NCBI GenBank assembly: GCA_902802795.1
Contig: CADCNI010000006.1
Span: 1 to 64,000, forward strand
Length of the DNA: 64,000 bases
Direction: 5' to 3'
Source: an uncultured Ruminococcus sp.
Lineage (GTDB): Bacteria > Bacillota > Clostridia > Oscillospirales > Acutalibacteraceae
Shown piece after piece: positions 8,388 to 15,454 of the stretch (within the stretch, counting starts at the first letter, position 1; every line of letters begins with the position of its first letter). The notes under the pieces were generated by a model. It was not told the DNA's origin. It saw nothing but the letters and a program-made list of their open reading frames with translations, and made no database searches. A program made the translations under genes and the position numbers.

Positions 8388-9794
8388 ATGCTCCGGAATC
8401 TCAACCGCGACTCCCTGCGATGCGCCCTGTGTCTGGGCGGCTTTGCGGGGTGGACTATGACGGTCATGTATATCTGTGAAAAAAGCCTGGAACTGTACGG
8501 CACCTCCTCCCTCTATGCCGTGACCAATATCATCTTCGGCGGCGCATTGCTGCTCACGCTGACCGTTTTGCTGATGCTGATGTTTCATCTTGACTTTGAA
8601 GGATTGTTAGGACACCGCTATTTCCGAATTGTGCCGGCTGTACTGATGGCGGAAAGCGGATTGGCGCTCGCTTTTACCAACGCCGACTCCTTCAGTGTCT
8701 ATGCGATCATCACAGGCATCTGCGCCGCTTTCGGCGCGCTGGCGGTCTTTTCCTCGCTGCTGCGCGTCAGGGTCAGCCAGCGTCTGTTTGCCGTCGCCGC
8801 CGGCACGGCCATCGGCGGCGCGGTGCGTCTGGCCGATCATGTGATCTACTCGCACATGGACATGACGCGGGGAGTTTACGCGCTGGCGATTCTTTCGGGC
8901 GTGCTGGCGCTGCTGACGGTGCGTTCCTCCGGCTTTTCCAAGGAAGAAATGCCCATCATCAGCTATTCCGAGGCCTCCCACAAAACCCTGCTGCGAAACC
9001 TGCCTGCCGCCTATTTTCTGCTGACCGTGTTCGGAGGGCTGTACTATTTCTGTCTCGGGCAGATTGCCGCCCACGGCGCGGAGCTGTACGCCCCGGTATT
9101 CCGCGGGTATATTCTGTACACCTATCTCCCCTATATCGCGGTTGCGCTGCTGATTGCGCTGCTGGTAAAATTTCACAATGTCACGCCGCTTTTCGTCTTT
9201 GGCGTATGCCTTCTTTCCTATTCCGCCATTCTGCTCTATCTCCCCTATTTTTCCCGTGCGGAGGAATCCGTATTCCTGATCTGCTTCTTTGTGGGGCAGT
9301 GCTGTTTTGGCATTTTCGCCTACCTTTTCATCATCACATTCTCGATGGATCGGCAGCACCCACTGTTTTACGCTATTTTCGGTTATGCCTGTGTTATTGC
9401 AGCGCAGTTCGGTGCAAATGTATTCAATCTGCTATTTCCCGCGCATCACAAAGAAGTCCTTCTCGTAGTGCTGGCCATGCTGCTGGTTATCAGTGCACCC
9501 GTCATCTGGTTCCTGCTTAAAAAGCACGGTCTGACGCAGGAGAGCTTCGAGCTGCACAACGCTCTGCGGGGTGAAATCGCGGCAACCGCCGAAAAGCTTG
9601 ACCTGAGCGACCGCGAAAAATATATGCTGGAACTGGTGGTGCTGGGCGGCTATACCGCCGAACAGCTTCCCGACAAGATGATGCTCTCCCGCAACACCGT
9701 GCGCGCCCAAAGCCGCAACTTGCTGCAAAAGCTGGATGTGGAAACTATTTCTGATTTAAGACCCTTCTTTGAAGCCCGTCTTTCACAATCATAA
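8388..9794 (+). CDS. Membrane-bound LuxR-type transcription regulator
   Basis: The 468-residue protein has about ten to twelve hydrophobic segments over residues 10-385. A C-terminal GerE/LuxR helix-turn-helix (about 400-460) follows, with the typical LSDREKYMLELVVLG opening and SRNTVRAQSRNLLQKL recognition helix. This architecture, a 12-helix MFS-like sensor fused to LuxR, is common in gut Clostridia and Eggerthella relatives, and the ligands are mostly unknown. The ATG at 8388 has a GGAAGGACGG ribosome site. The gene stands alone behind its own promoter and the 165-bp hairpin leader. A role sensing a small molecule at the membrane is inferred. Confidence 0.88.
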   Translation: MLRNLNRDSLRCALCLGGFAGWTMTVMYICEKSLELYGTSSLYAVTNIIFGGALLLTLTVLLMLMFHLDFEGLLGHRYFRIVPAVLMAESGLALAFTNADSFSVYAIITGICAAFGALAVFSSLLRVRVSQRLFAVAAGTAIGGAVRLADHVIYSHMDMTRGVYALAILSGVLALLTVRSSGFSKEEMPIISYSEASHKTLLRNLPAAYFLLTVFGGLYYFCLGQIAAHGAELYAPVFRGYILYTYLPYIAVALLIALLVKFHNVTPLFVFGVCLLSYSAILLYLPYFSRAEESVFLICFFVGQCCFGIFAYLFIITFSMDRQHPLFYAIFGYACVIAAQFGANVFNLLFPAHHKEVLLVVLAMLLVISAPVIWFLLKKHGLTQESFELHNALRGEIAATAEKLDLSDREKYMLELVVLGGYTAEQLPDKMMLSRNTVRAQSRNLLQKLDVETISDLRPFFEARLSQS

Positions 9795-9899
9795 CATTCC
9801 TAACTCCCAAGCGTCCTGACGGTTCCCGGCATGGGCGCTTTTTTGTTGATTTCATCATCAAATTCTCATAACTTACCCTCGGTTTTGTGCGATAAACGA

Positions 9900-9928
9900 T
9901 TGACATATTCTCAAAATTTGAGTATAAT
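9900..9928 (+). promoter_or_regulatory. Promoter with overlapping dyad operator for the MarR gene
   Basis: TTGACA (9900-9905), 17 bp, TATAAT (9923-9928). The spacer contains CTCAAA-A-TTTGAG (9910-9922), a perfect dyad suited to a MarR dimer, so autorepression by the downstream regulator is likely. The leader to the start codon is about 125 bases with no obvious gene. Confidence 0.65.
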
Positions 9929-10059
9929 TGACTCAATGCAGAATGGAACGAACAACACAAGCAGAACGGATAGGCTGCCTACAGCGCTATCGGGATCTAC
10001 GGCGGTCATCCCCGCGGCGACCGCAAAACCTACTTCAACCGAAAAGGAGCGCAGTAAAG

Positions 10060-10530
10060 ATGCAGGAAGAAAGATTTCAACTATTTGACGTATCCGTCTC
10101 GCTGATTTGCAAATGCCTGCAAAAAATCAAGAGCGACAAAATGATCTCCTACGGCTTAAAAGGTTCTCACGTCCTTTTCATGGTGCAGCTCGACAAGGAG
10201 GAAGACGGTCTGACCGCCTCTGAACTGTCGCAGGCGGGTCATATGGATAAGGCACAGATATCCAGAGTGATCGCGGAGCTGACCGAAAAGGGACTGATTA
10301 CCAAGACCAGCGCCTACAAGGGGCAAAAGTACAAAAACCGGCTGAGACTGACCGAAGCGGGCAAAAAAATCACGCACGATCTCAATGATTTCATTGCCGA
10401 CGCGTTTAAATACGTCAGCGGGTCCATTCCCAAAGCGGACCTCGAGGTATTTTACCGCACGCTTTTCACCATCAGCGAAAATCTCTATTCTTTTGCCGAT
10501 CAGTTGGCGGCGGGGCAGGTCACGGGTTAA
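10060..10530 (+). CDS. MarR-family winged-helix regulator
   Basis: A 156-residue MarR protein. The winged-helix DNA-binding core (about residues 45-110) shows the LTASELSQAGHMDKAQISRV recognition helix and a KNRLRLTEAG wing, flanked by dimerisation helices. ATG at 10060 was chosen because AAAAGGAGC lies 9 bp upstream. The longer reading frame from 9928 begins inside the -10 box and lacks a ribosome site. It lies 49 bp upstream of a DegV gene on the same strand, so the two are probably cotranscribed. Autoregulation through the dyad in its promoter is inferred; the ligand is unknown. Confidence 0.9.
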   Translation: MQEERFQLFDVSVSLICKCLQKIKSDKMISYGLKGSHVLFMVQLDKEEDGLTASELSQAGHMDKAQISRVIAELTEKGLITKTSAYKGQKYKNRLRLTEAGKKITHDLNDFIADAFKYVSGSIPKADLEVFYRTLFTISENLYSFADQLAAGQVTG

Positions 10531-10579
10531 AATGTTTCAAGAAGCAGCGCACATTGATATGTAAGGAGAAGGTTACGCT

Positions 10580-11449
10580 ATGGCAAACATCAGGCTGATT
10601 ACTGATTCGGCAAGTGATATTTCGGAAAAACACGAGAAAAAGTATAATATTAAGGTTGTTCCCTTTCAGGTGGTCATGGGCGACAAGTCCTACACCAGCA
10701 GAGTGGATTTCAACAACGAGAAATTTTATGACATGATGGAAGCCTACGACGGGCTGCCCCTTACCTCCCAGTTCACCGCCTTTCAGTTTCAGGAGGTCTA
10801 TGAGGAAATGTACCGCGAGGGCGTGACGGACATCATCTGCGTCCTCATCAACGGGCAAGGTTCCGCCACCTACAACAACTCCCTCATGGCAAGCGACAAC
10901 TTCTATGACGAACATCCCGAAGCCATCGGCAAGCTGCGCATTACCTCCATCGACAGCCGCAGCTACACCGGCGCTTACGGCTATCCCGTGGTGGAGGCCG
11001 CCAAAATGATTAAGCGCGGCGAATCCGCCGACGCCATCATTGATTATATCAATCACTGGGTGGAAAACTGTACCATCTTTTTTGCGCCCTATTCCCTGAA
11101 ATACGCCAAGAAATCCGGCAGAATTCCCAGCGCTGCCGCCTTTGTGGGCGACGCGCTCGGACTCAAGCCCATCATGCGCATTTACGACCACGTCATCTCC
11201 ACTGATACCAAGGTGCGCGGCGAAAAGCCTGTCATCACCACCATCGTGCAGAAAACCGCCGAGGAGATCGAACCGCAGACGCCCTATTGCATTGCCTACG
11301 GCAATGACAGGTATGTCTGTGAGGAACTCGCCGACGCGATGACCGCCAAACTCGGCTACCCGCCTGCCGATTTCTACCAGATCGGCGCCGCCATCGCGGT
11401 CAACGCGGGTCCCCGCGTGGTCGGCACCATCTTCAAAAAGAAGAGATAA
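10580..11449 (+). CDS. DegV-family fatty-acid-binding protein
   Basis: This 289-residue protein has the full DegV fold: an N-terminal TDSASDIS motif (residues 7-14) that opens the lipid pocket, a middle GQGSATYNNS segment, and the C-terminal GP(R)VVGTIF strand. DegV/FakB proteins hold a fatty acid for phosphorylation by FakA, feeding phospholipid synthesis. No FakA-like kinase is in the window. The ATG at 10580 follows AAGGAGAAGG. Its position behind a MarR gene suggests ligand-controlled expression. Confidence 0.93.
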   Translation: MANIRLITDSASDISEKHEKKYNIKVVPFQVVMGDKSYTSRVDFNNEKFYDMMEAYDGLPLTSQFTAFQFQEVYEEMYREGVTDIICVLINGQGSATYNNSLMASDNFYDEHPEAIGKLRITSIDSRSYTGAYGYPVVEAAKMIKRGESADAIIDYINHWVENCTIFFAPYSLKYAKKSGRIPSAAAFVGDALGLKPIMRIYDHVISTDTKVRGEKPVITTIVQKTAEEIEPQTPYCIAYGNDRYVCEELADAMTAKLGYPPADFYQIGAAIAVNAGPRVVGTIFKKKR

Positions 11450-11544
11450 CAGCGTTTAGCTGTCTGTTTCATCGGCAAAATAGGTAAATTCTTCCACCCG
11501 AAACCGTGTTTTTGCGGTACAATGGCAAATCTTCCCGCAGGCAC

Positions 11545-11573
11545 TTGCATTTTTGCCGGAACGGTACTATAAT
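11545..11573 (+). promoter_or_regulatory. Sigma-A-type promoter for the CofE-like gene
   Basis: TTGCAT, 17 bp, TATAAT, about 80 bp upstream of the start codon at 11652. Confidence 0.65.
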
Positions 11574-11651
11574 AGGAAACAATACAGGCAATACTATTGG
11601 ATGGTTCCGCCTGTACCCCCACAACAAACCTATGGAAAGAGGAAACTATCT

Positions 11652-12371
11652 ATGAGCGAGACATTACAGACCATGCCTTTTCAGCCCAACGAGGGCAAAA
11701 ATCTCGTCATCAAGACCGATGACGGTGAGTTTGAACGCTATCCTGTCAAGACCCCGATCATTCAGTCGGGCGACGATCTCGTTGCTTTGCTCAATGAGCT
11801 GGTCAAGCCCTACCTTCAGGACGGCGACATGATTTACATGAGCGAAAAGATTCTCGCCATCAGCCAGGGACGCGCCTTCAAGATCGAGGACATCAAGCCC
11901 TCACGTCTGGCGAAATTCCTGACCAAGTTCGTCTATAAATCTCCCTACGGCATCGGACTCGGCATGCCCGAAACCATGGAACTGGCTATCCGTTCCGTCG
12001 GCAGACCCAAGATTCTCTTTGCTGCCGTCATCGCCGGCATCGGCAAGCTCTTCGGCAAGCGCGGCGTGTTCTACAACATTCTCGGCCCTGCGGCCCGCGC
12101 GATTGACGGTCCCTGCGACTGCACCATCCCCCCCTACAACGGCTACGCCAAAATGGCGCCGGACAAGCCCCACGAGGCCGCCAAGAACTTCACCAAGGCG
12201 ATGGACGGTCACAACGTCATCGTGGTGGACGCCAACGACATCGGTGTCAATATTCTCGGCAAGCCCTCGGAAGATCTGACCGACGAATATCTCTCCAAAA
12301 TCTTCAAGGACAACCCCCTCGGTCAGGGTCACGAACAGACCCCGCTCTGCATCGTCCGCAAGATTGGATAA
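11652..12371 (+). CDS. CofE-like (coenzyme F420 gamma-glutamyl ligase family) protein
   Basis: This 239-residue protein resembles the F420-0:gamma-glutamyl ligase family (CofE/FbiB N-terminal domain). Conserved-looking blocks are GDMIYMSEKILAISQGR (about residues 57-75), the YGIGLGMPETMELAIR segment and the VDANDIGVNILG block near residue 195. ATG at 11652 has an AGAGGAAAC ribosome site; the upstream extension from 11553 lies over the promoter's downstream edge. No other F420 gene is in the window and Clostridia generally do not make F420, so the substrate is probably a different carboxylate or peptide. It seems monocistronic. Confidence 0.82.
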   Translation: MSETLQTMPFQPNEGKNLVIKTDDGEFERYPVKTPIIQSGDDLVALLNELVKPYLQDGDMIYMSEKILAISQGRAFKIEDIKPSRLAKFLTKFVYKSPYGIGLGMPETMELAIRSVGRPKILFAAVIAGIGKLFGKRGVFYNILGPAARAIDGPCDCTIPPYNGYAKMAPDKPHEAAKNFTKAMDGHNVIVVDANDIGVNILGKPSEDLTDEYLSKIFKDNPLGQGHEQTPLCIVRKIG

Positions 12372-12458
12372 TTACACAGCCGACCGCGTGGCAATCGCTC
12401 ACGCGATCGGCTGCTGTTGATTTCACTGCGTATTTTGTTTCAGGAAAGGATGAAACCA

Positions 12459-12956
12459 ATGACAGGCAGAACGCATATGCTGACCGGCGCTTGTCTGGCG
12501 CTCGCCCTTCATGCCTCGGCACCGCAGATGGTGCTGGTCACGGTCGGCGCGGTGCTTCCCGATATAGACACCGCCCACTCGACATTCGGACGGTACGCCC
12601 GGATCTTTTCCTATACACTGCCTCATCGGGGACCGACACACGGACTTCTCATGCTCGCGCTCGCAACCTTCATTCATCCCTGGCTCGGACTCGGCGTGCT
12701 GACCCATATTCTGCTGGATATGACCACTTCGTCAGGCGTGAAGCTTTTTTGGCCGTATGATAAAAACTGCCGTCTCCCCTTCGCAAAGAAGAATCACAAC
12801 AACAGCCTTTTTGAAATCCTTTTGCAGATCGCCCTGATTGCCGCGATTGCTTATATCTGCCTGCATTCTTTAGGAGGCTTTTTCTCATTCAACATAGATT
12901 CCATCAAACACTGGCTCCGCATCCTTTTCCCATTCCTCCGGAAAAACTTTTCATAA
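12459..12956 (+). CDS. YdjM-like metal-dependent hydrolase-fold membrane protein
   Basis: The 165-residue protein carries the YdjM family pattern: an N-terminal TGRTHMLTG histidine motif, GAVLPDIDTAHS (about residues 31-42), PHRGPTHGLL (about 54-63) and HILLDMTT. These His/Asp residues form the proposed metal site. Hydrophobic helices alternate with the motifs and a C-terminal helix ends in a basic tail. The family is membrane-located and its reaction is unproven. ATG at 12459 sits 9 bp after AGGAAAGG, which makes it more likely than the ATG at 12450 that directly abuts that site. It follows the CofE-like gene by 87 bp. Confidence 0.85.
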   Translation: MTGRTHMLTGACLALALHASAPQMVLVTVGAVLPDIDTAHSTFGRYARIFSYTLPHRGPTHGLLMLALATFIHPWLGLGVLTHILLDMTTSSGVKLFWPYDKNCRLPFAKKNHNNSLFEILLQIALIAAIAYICLHSLGGFFSFNIDSIKHWLRILFPFLRKNFS

Positions 12957-13041
12957 ACGGCGGGGGCTGCCTTTTGTTTCACCTCGTTTTCACATATTCC
13001 ACACAATCCACACTTTTTATGATTTTATACGAAAAAATATG

Positions 13042-13069
13042 TTGACAAATTCTGTAGAAAGTGTATAAT
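13042..13069 (+). promoter_or_regulatory. Strong promoter of a short transcription unit
   Basis: TTGACA, 16 bp, TATAAT, both consensus hexamers. The unit it drives ends at the terminator 13159-13198, giving an RNA of roughly 120 nt. Confidence 0.75.
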
Positions 13070-13111
13070 AGAATTGTCCCTTTTGAATGGAATAAGAGTA
13101 GGTGGCAGAAC

Positions 13112-13165
13112 GTGAAGTTTTTTTATCATTTTAGAAAAGTGAAAAGGACAGAAAAAACGCTGTGA
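13112..13165 (+). CDS. 17-residue basic small ORF
   Basis: GTG at 13112 follows an AGGTGG ribosome site by about 7 bp. The frame encodes MKFFYHFRKVKRTEKTL (first codon GTG) and stops at 13165, inside the left arm of the terminator. Eight residues are Lys, Arg or His. Promoter, ribosome site, frame and terminator are in order within 160 bp. It could be a real small protein, a leader peptide controlling read-through into the Rpn gene 160 bp downstream, or a chance frame in a small RNA. Confidence 0.45.
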   Translation: MKFFYHFRKVKRTEKTL

Positions 13166-13198
13166 ATCAAAGATTGTTTCATGATTCGCAGCTTTTTT
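13159..13198 (+). terminator. Terminator of the short unit, possible attenuator
   Basis: GCTGTGAATCA pairs with TGATTCGCAGC (one G-T wobble) around a 12-base loop, followed by six Ts. It overlaps the stop of the 17-codon frame and lies upstream of the Rpn gene. Confidence 0.8.
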
Positions 13199-13280
13199 CG
13201 GTCTTTAATAAAGGTGTTTTCCTTTTTCTGGAATACATATAAAATCTGTTAGCCCCCAAGCGATTCTTTTTTGCAACACA

Positions 13281-13309
13281 TTGCAAATTCAAATGATTTG
13301 TGTTATAAT
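13281..13309 (+). promoter_or_regulatory. Promoter of the Rpn gene
   Basis: TTGCAA, 17 bp, TATAAT, followed at once by GGGAGG and ATG at 13327, giving a very short leader. Confidence 0.6.
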
Positions 13310-13326
13310 AAGGGAGGAAGAGGGCG

Positions 13327-14283
13327 ATGCTTTTGTCACAGGTTGAGAAAGACAATGCCGCCGATTATGCGGAATATCAAAAAAATCTAGAACGAATCAG
13401 GCAACTTCGTTTATTGGACGACGATTTTTTCAATGTTTGTTTTAACAACGATACGGAATGCACCCAGTTTTTACTCCGTATTCTGCTGGAACGGGATGAT
13501 CTGAAAGTCATCAACGCAACGGCACAGCATTCTATCAAAAACCTGGAAGGACATTCTGTGATTTTGGACGTGTTTGCGACGGATGGAAACGGCATCCGCT
13601 ATGATATCGAAATTCAGCGCGCGGACAGCGGTGCGTTGCCCCAGCGAGCCAGATACAACAGCAGCCTGATTGACGCACAAAATCTGCCAAGTGGAGAAAA
13701 TTACAAACAATTGCGGGAATCCTACGTCATTTTCATCACAGAAAACGACGTAATCGGAAACGACAAGCCGATCTACCATATCGAGAGGGTTATCAAGGAA
13801 ACAGGCGCAGACTTTGGAGACGGGTCACATATTATTTACGCCAACGCCTCCTACCGTGACCAGTCCCGCTTTGGCCGACTCATGCACGATTTATCCTGCT
13901 CCGACCCGAACGATATGCATTATTCCATTCTGGCACAGAAAACGAGATATTTTAAAGAAGACACGGAGGGGGTCAAAGGTATGTGTAAGATTTTCGAGGA
14001 AATCAAACAGGAGGGCATCGAGCAAGGCATCGAACTGGGCAGAGTGCAGGGCATCGAGCAAGGCAGAGTGCAGGGCATCGAGCAAGGCAGAGTGCAAGGC
14101 ATCGAGCAAGGCAGAGTGCAGGGCAAGGCCGAGGAGAGAGAAAACGCCATGCGTAGAGAATCCGCTATCAAGAAGGCGTTTCGTATGCTGATAGACGGAA
14201 AGCTCACGCTGGAAGAAATCGCCGCATACACCGATCTCTCTTTGGACGAAATCAAGGAATTTGCCGCGATCGCTTCGGTGTGA
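13327..14283 (+). CDS. Rpn/PD-(D/E)XK-type nuclease (putative transposase family)
   Basis: The 318-residue protein fits the Rpn family of recombination-promoting nucleases. The N-terminal nuclease core has the IRYDIEIQRAD segment (about residues 95-105), which holds the D-ExQ version of the PD-(D/E)XK active site. The middle contains the usual partner helices. Residues 228-265 are near-perfect GIEQGRVQ octads, then a helical tail. Relatives such as E. coli RpnA cut DNA non-specifically and some act in phage defence. ATG at 13327 has a GGGAGGAAG ribosome site. Both flanks carry related GCTGTGAAT/ATTCGCAGC hairpins. Confidence 0.88.
   Translation: MLLSQVEKDNAADYAEYQKNLERIRQLRLLDDDFFNVCFNNDTECTQFLLRILLERDDLKVINATAQHSIKNLEGHSVILDVFATDGNGIRYDIEIQRADSGALPQRARYNSSLIDAQNLPSGENYKQLRESYVIFITENDVIGNDKPIYHIERVIKETGADFGDGSHIIYANASYRDQSRFGRLMHDLSCSDPNDMHYSILAQKTRYFKEDTEGVKGMCKIFEEIKQEGIEQGIELGRVQGIEQGRVQGIEQGRVQGIEQGRVQGKAEERENAMRRESAIKKAFRMLIDGKLTLEEIAAYTDLSLDEIKEFAAIASV
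14014..14121 (+). repeat. 24-bp in-frame tandem repeats in the Rpn gene
   Basis: Three copies of a 24-bp unit encoding GIEQGRVQ run from 14050 to 14121, with an expanded first copy from 14014. Near identity at the DNA level allows copy-number change without loss of frame. Confidence 0.85.
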
Positions 14284-14304
14284 TAAGCAATCAACAGAAC
14301 AAAA

Positions 14305-14345
14305 AGCCGCTGTGAATGTTGGGTTACATTCGCAGCGGCTTTTTC
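14305..14345 (+). terminator. Terminator of the Rpn gene
   Basis: AGCCGCTGTGAATGT pairs perfectly with ACATTCGCAGCGGCT, followed by TTTTT. The core resembles the terminator at 13159-13198. Confidence 0.85.
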
Positions 14346-14377
14346 ATTGTGCAAGAGAAGTCATTTCCCGATACCAT

Positions 14378-14642
14378 TCAATCCCCAAATTCAAATCCCT
14401 TCGCAAGGCATTCGTCAAAGGTGCCCATCCGCTCAAAATTTTCGGGATTCATATCCCCTACATCGGCGGAATACACCATCGTCTCCCCCGCGCCCGATTT
14501 CATCATCCGCGCTGTCGAGATAATCAAGGTATTCACATATGATTTCCCTCTGCAAGAGATAACGCACCACCACCTCCGGCAGTTCCACCGAAAGCGCGGT
14601 TTCTATTTTTCGTATTTGTTCCATCATTTCAGATTTTTCCAT
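14378..14642 (-). pseudogene. Frameshifted small gene of unknown function
   Basis: ATG at 14642 follows AGGAGGG (14652-14658) and encodes a helical N-terminus (METKSE-like start, then EICEYLDYLDSADDE). The original frame runs on into an Arg/Gly-rich tail that looks non-coding and stops at 14433. From about 14500 the +1 frame instead reads MMKSGAGETMVYSADVGD, then MNPENFERMGTFDECLAKGF, and stops at 14378. The simplest reading is one gene of about 88 residues broken by a one-base indel near 14500. Two overlapping genes are possible, but the second frame has no ribosome site. It lies 20 bp behind the gene at 14663-15358. Confidence 0.55.
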
Positions 14643-14662
14643 TTTGTCAAACCCTCCTGGCG

Positions 14663-15358
14663 CTATGATTCCGCCGTATGCCCCACAACCTGCGCGCTCG
14701 TCCACAACCCGCCCCGCCGCGTGACGGTACAGTAATCTTTCAGAACGTCCCGTAAGTCACGGGTATAGGCGCCGTAGCAGCGGTTGTATGTGAGATGATG
14801 CGCCTCCATGAAGGCAAGCGTTGTCAGCGCGCCCTCGTAATCCTTCCGGTCTAAACAGACGAACACCGCCAGATGCGGGTCTTCCTCCGCGTGGGCAATC
14901 AGGTATTCGCCCAGTCCGCCATAATGCTGCTCTGCATCACTGATGAAGCCGTCCAGAATCTTCATGCAGTCGTTGAAAATGCTTTCGCACCATGGCACAA
15001 AATCCGCCTCTGCCAATTCACGCAGATTGTCTGCTTTCGCCCCGCAAGGAAAATCATATTCTCTTTCCGCAATCAAATGAAACGGCATCGCGCTGACGCA
15101 TTCATGCCGCATGATGTCCGTAAATCGCACGGGATTGTCCGGATGCGCAATCGAGTCGATCAGTTCATCATAGCGCCAGAGTTTCACGTTGATCTGCGCT
15201 TGGTATTGCTCGTTTTTGCGGTGATGATAAATATACCAATAATAGGGATCTGTTTTTTGATACAGACCGAACAGGGTGCTTTTTGCCTTGCGCTTTTTGG
15301 CGATGGGTTGGAAGGTATCCCGGATCAGTTTGTCGATACTGACTTTTTTATCCAACAT
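14663..15358 (-). CDS. Hypothetical protein, 231 residues
   Basis: I do not recognise a family. The protein is soluble, with no signal peptide. The N-terminal third is basic (KVSIDKLIRDTFQPIAKKRK) and rich in Tyr and aromatic residues; the rest is helical and acidic, with a Cys-containing FPCGAK and FVPWCESIFNDC segment. ATG at 15358 follows AGAGGATTTTTCG, a fair ribosome site. It is immediately upstream of the frameshifted small gene on the same strand and they probably formed a pair. Confidence 0.7.
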   Translation of the reverse strand: MLDKKVSIDKLIRDTFQPIAKKRKAKSTLFGLYQKTDPYYWYIYHHRKNEQYQAQINVKLWRYDELIDSIAHPDNPVRFTDIMRHECVSAMPFHLIAEREYDFPCGAKADNLRELAEADFVPWCESIFNDCMKILDGFISDAEQHYGGLGEYLIAHAEEDPHLAVFVCLDRKDYEGALTTLAFMEAHHLTYNRCYGAYTRDLRDVLKDYCTVTRRGGLWTSAQVVGHTAES

Positions 15359-15419
15359 AACGAAAAATCCTCTCTTGCAACCATCCTATTGCTTCGTAGT
15401 TTACTCTTTCAGCTTTGAC

Positions 15420-15452
15420 AATTACGCATTACGAATTACGCATTACGCATTA
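15420..15452. repeat. AATTACGCATTACG simple tandem repeat
   Basis: Two exact 14-bp units plus a partial third lie between the rnr stop codon and the upstream region of the 231-residue gene. Similar low-complexity strings separate other genes in this window (20240-20270, 38866-38884, 60241-60290). Confidence 0.7.
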
Positions 15453-15454
15453 AA

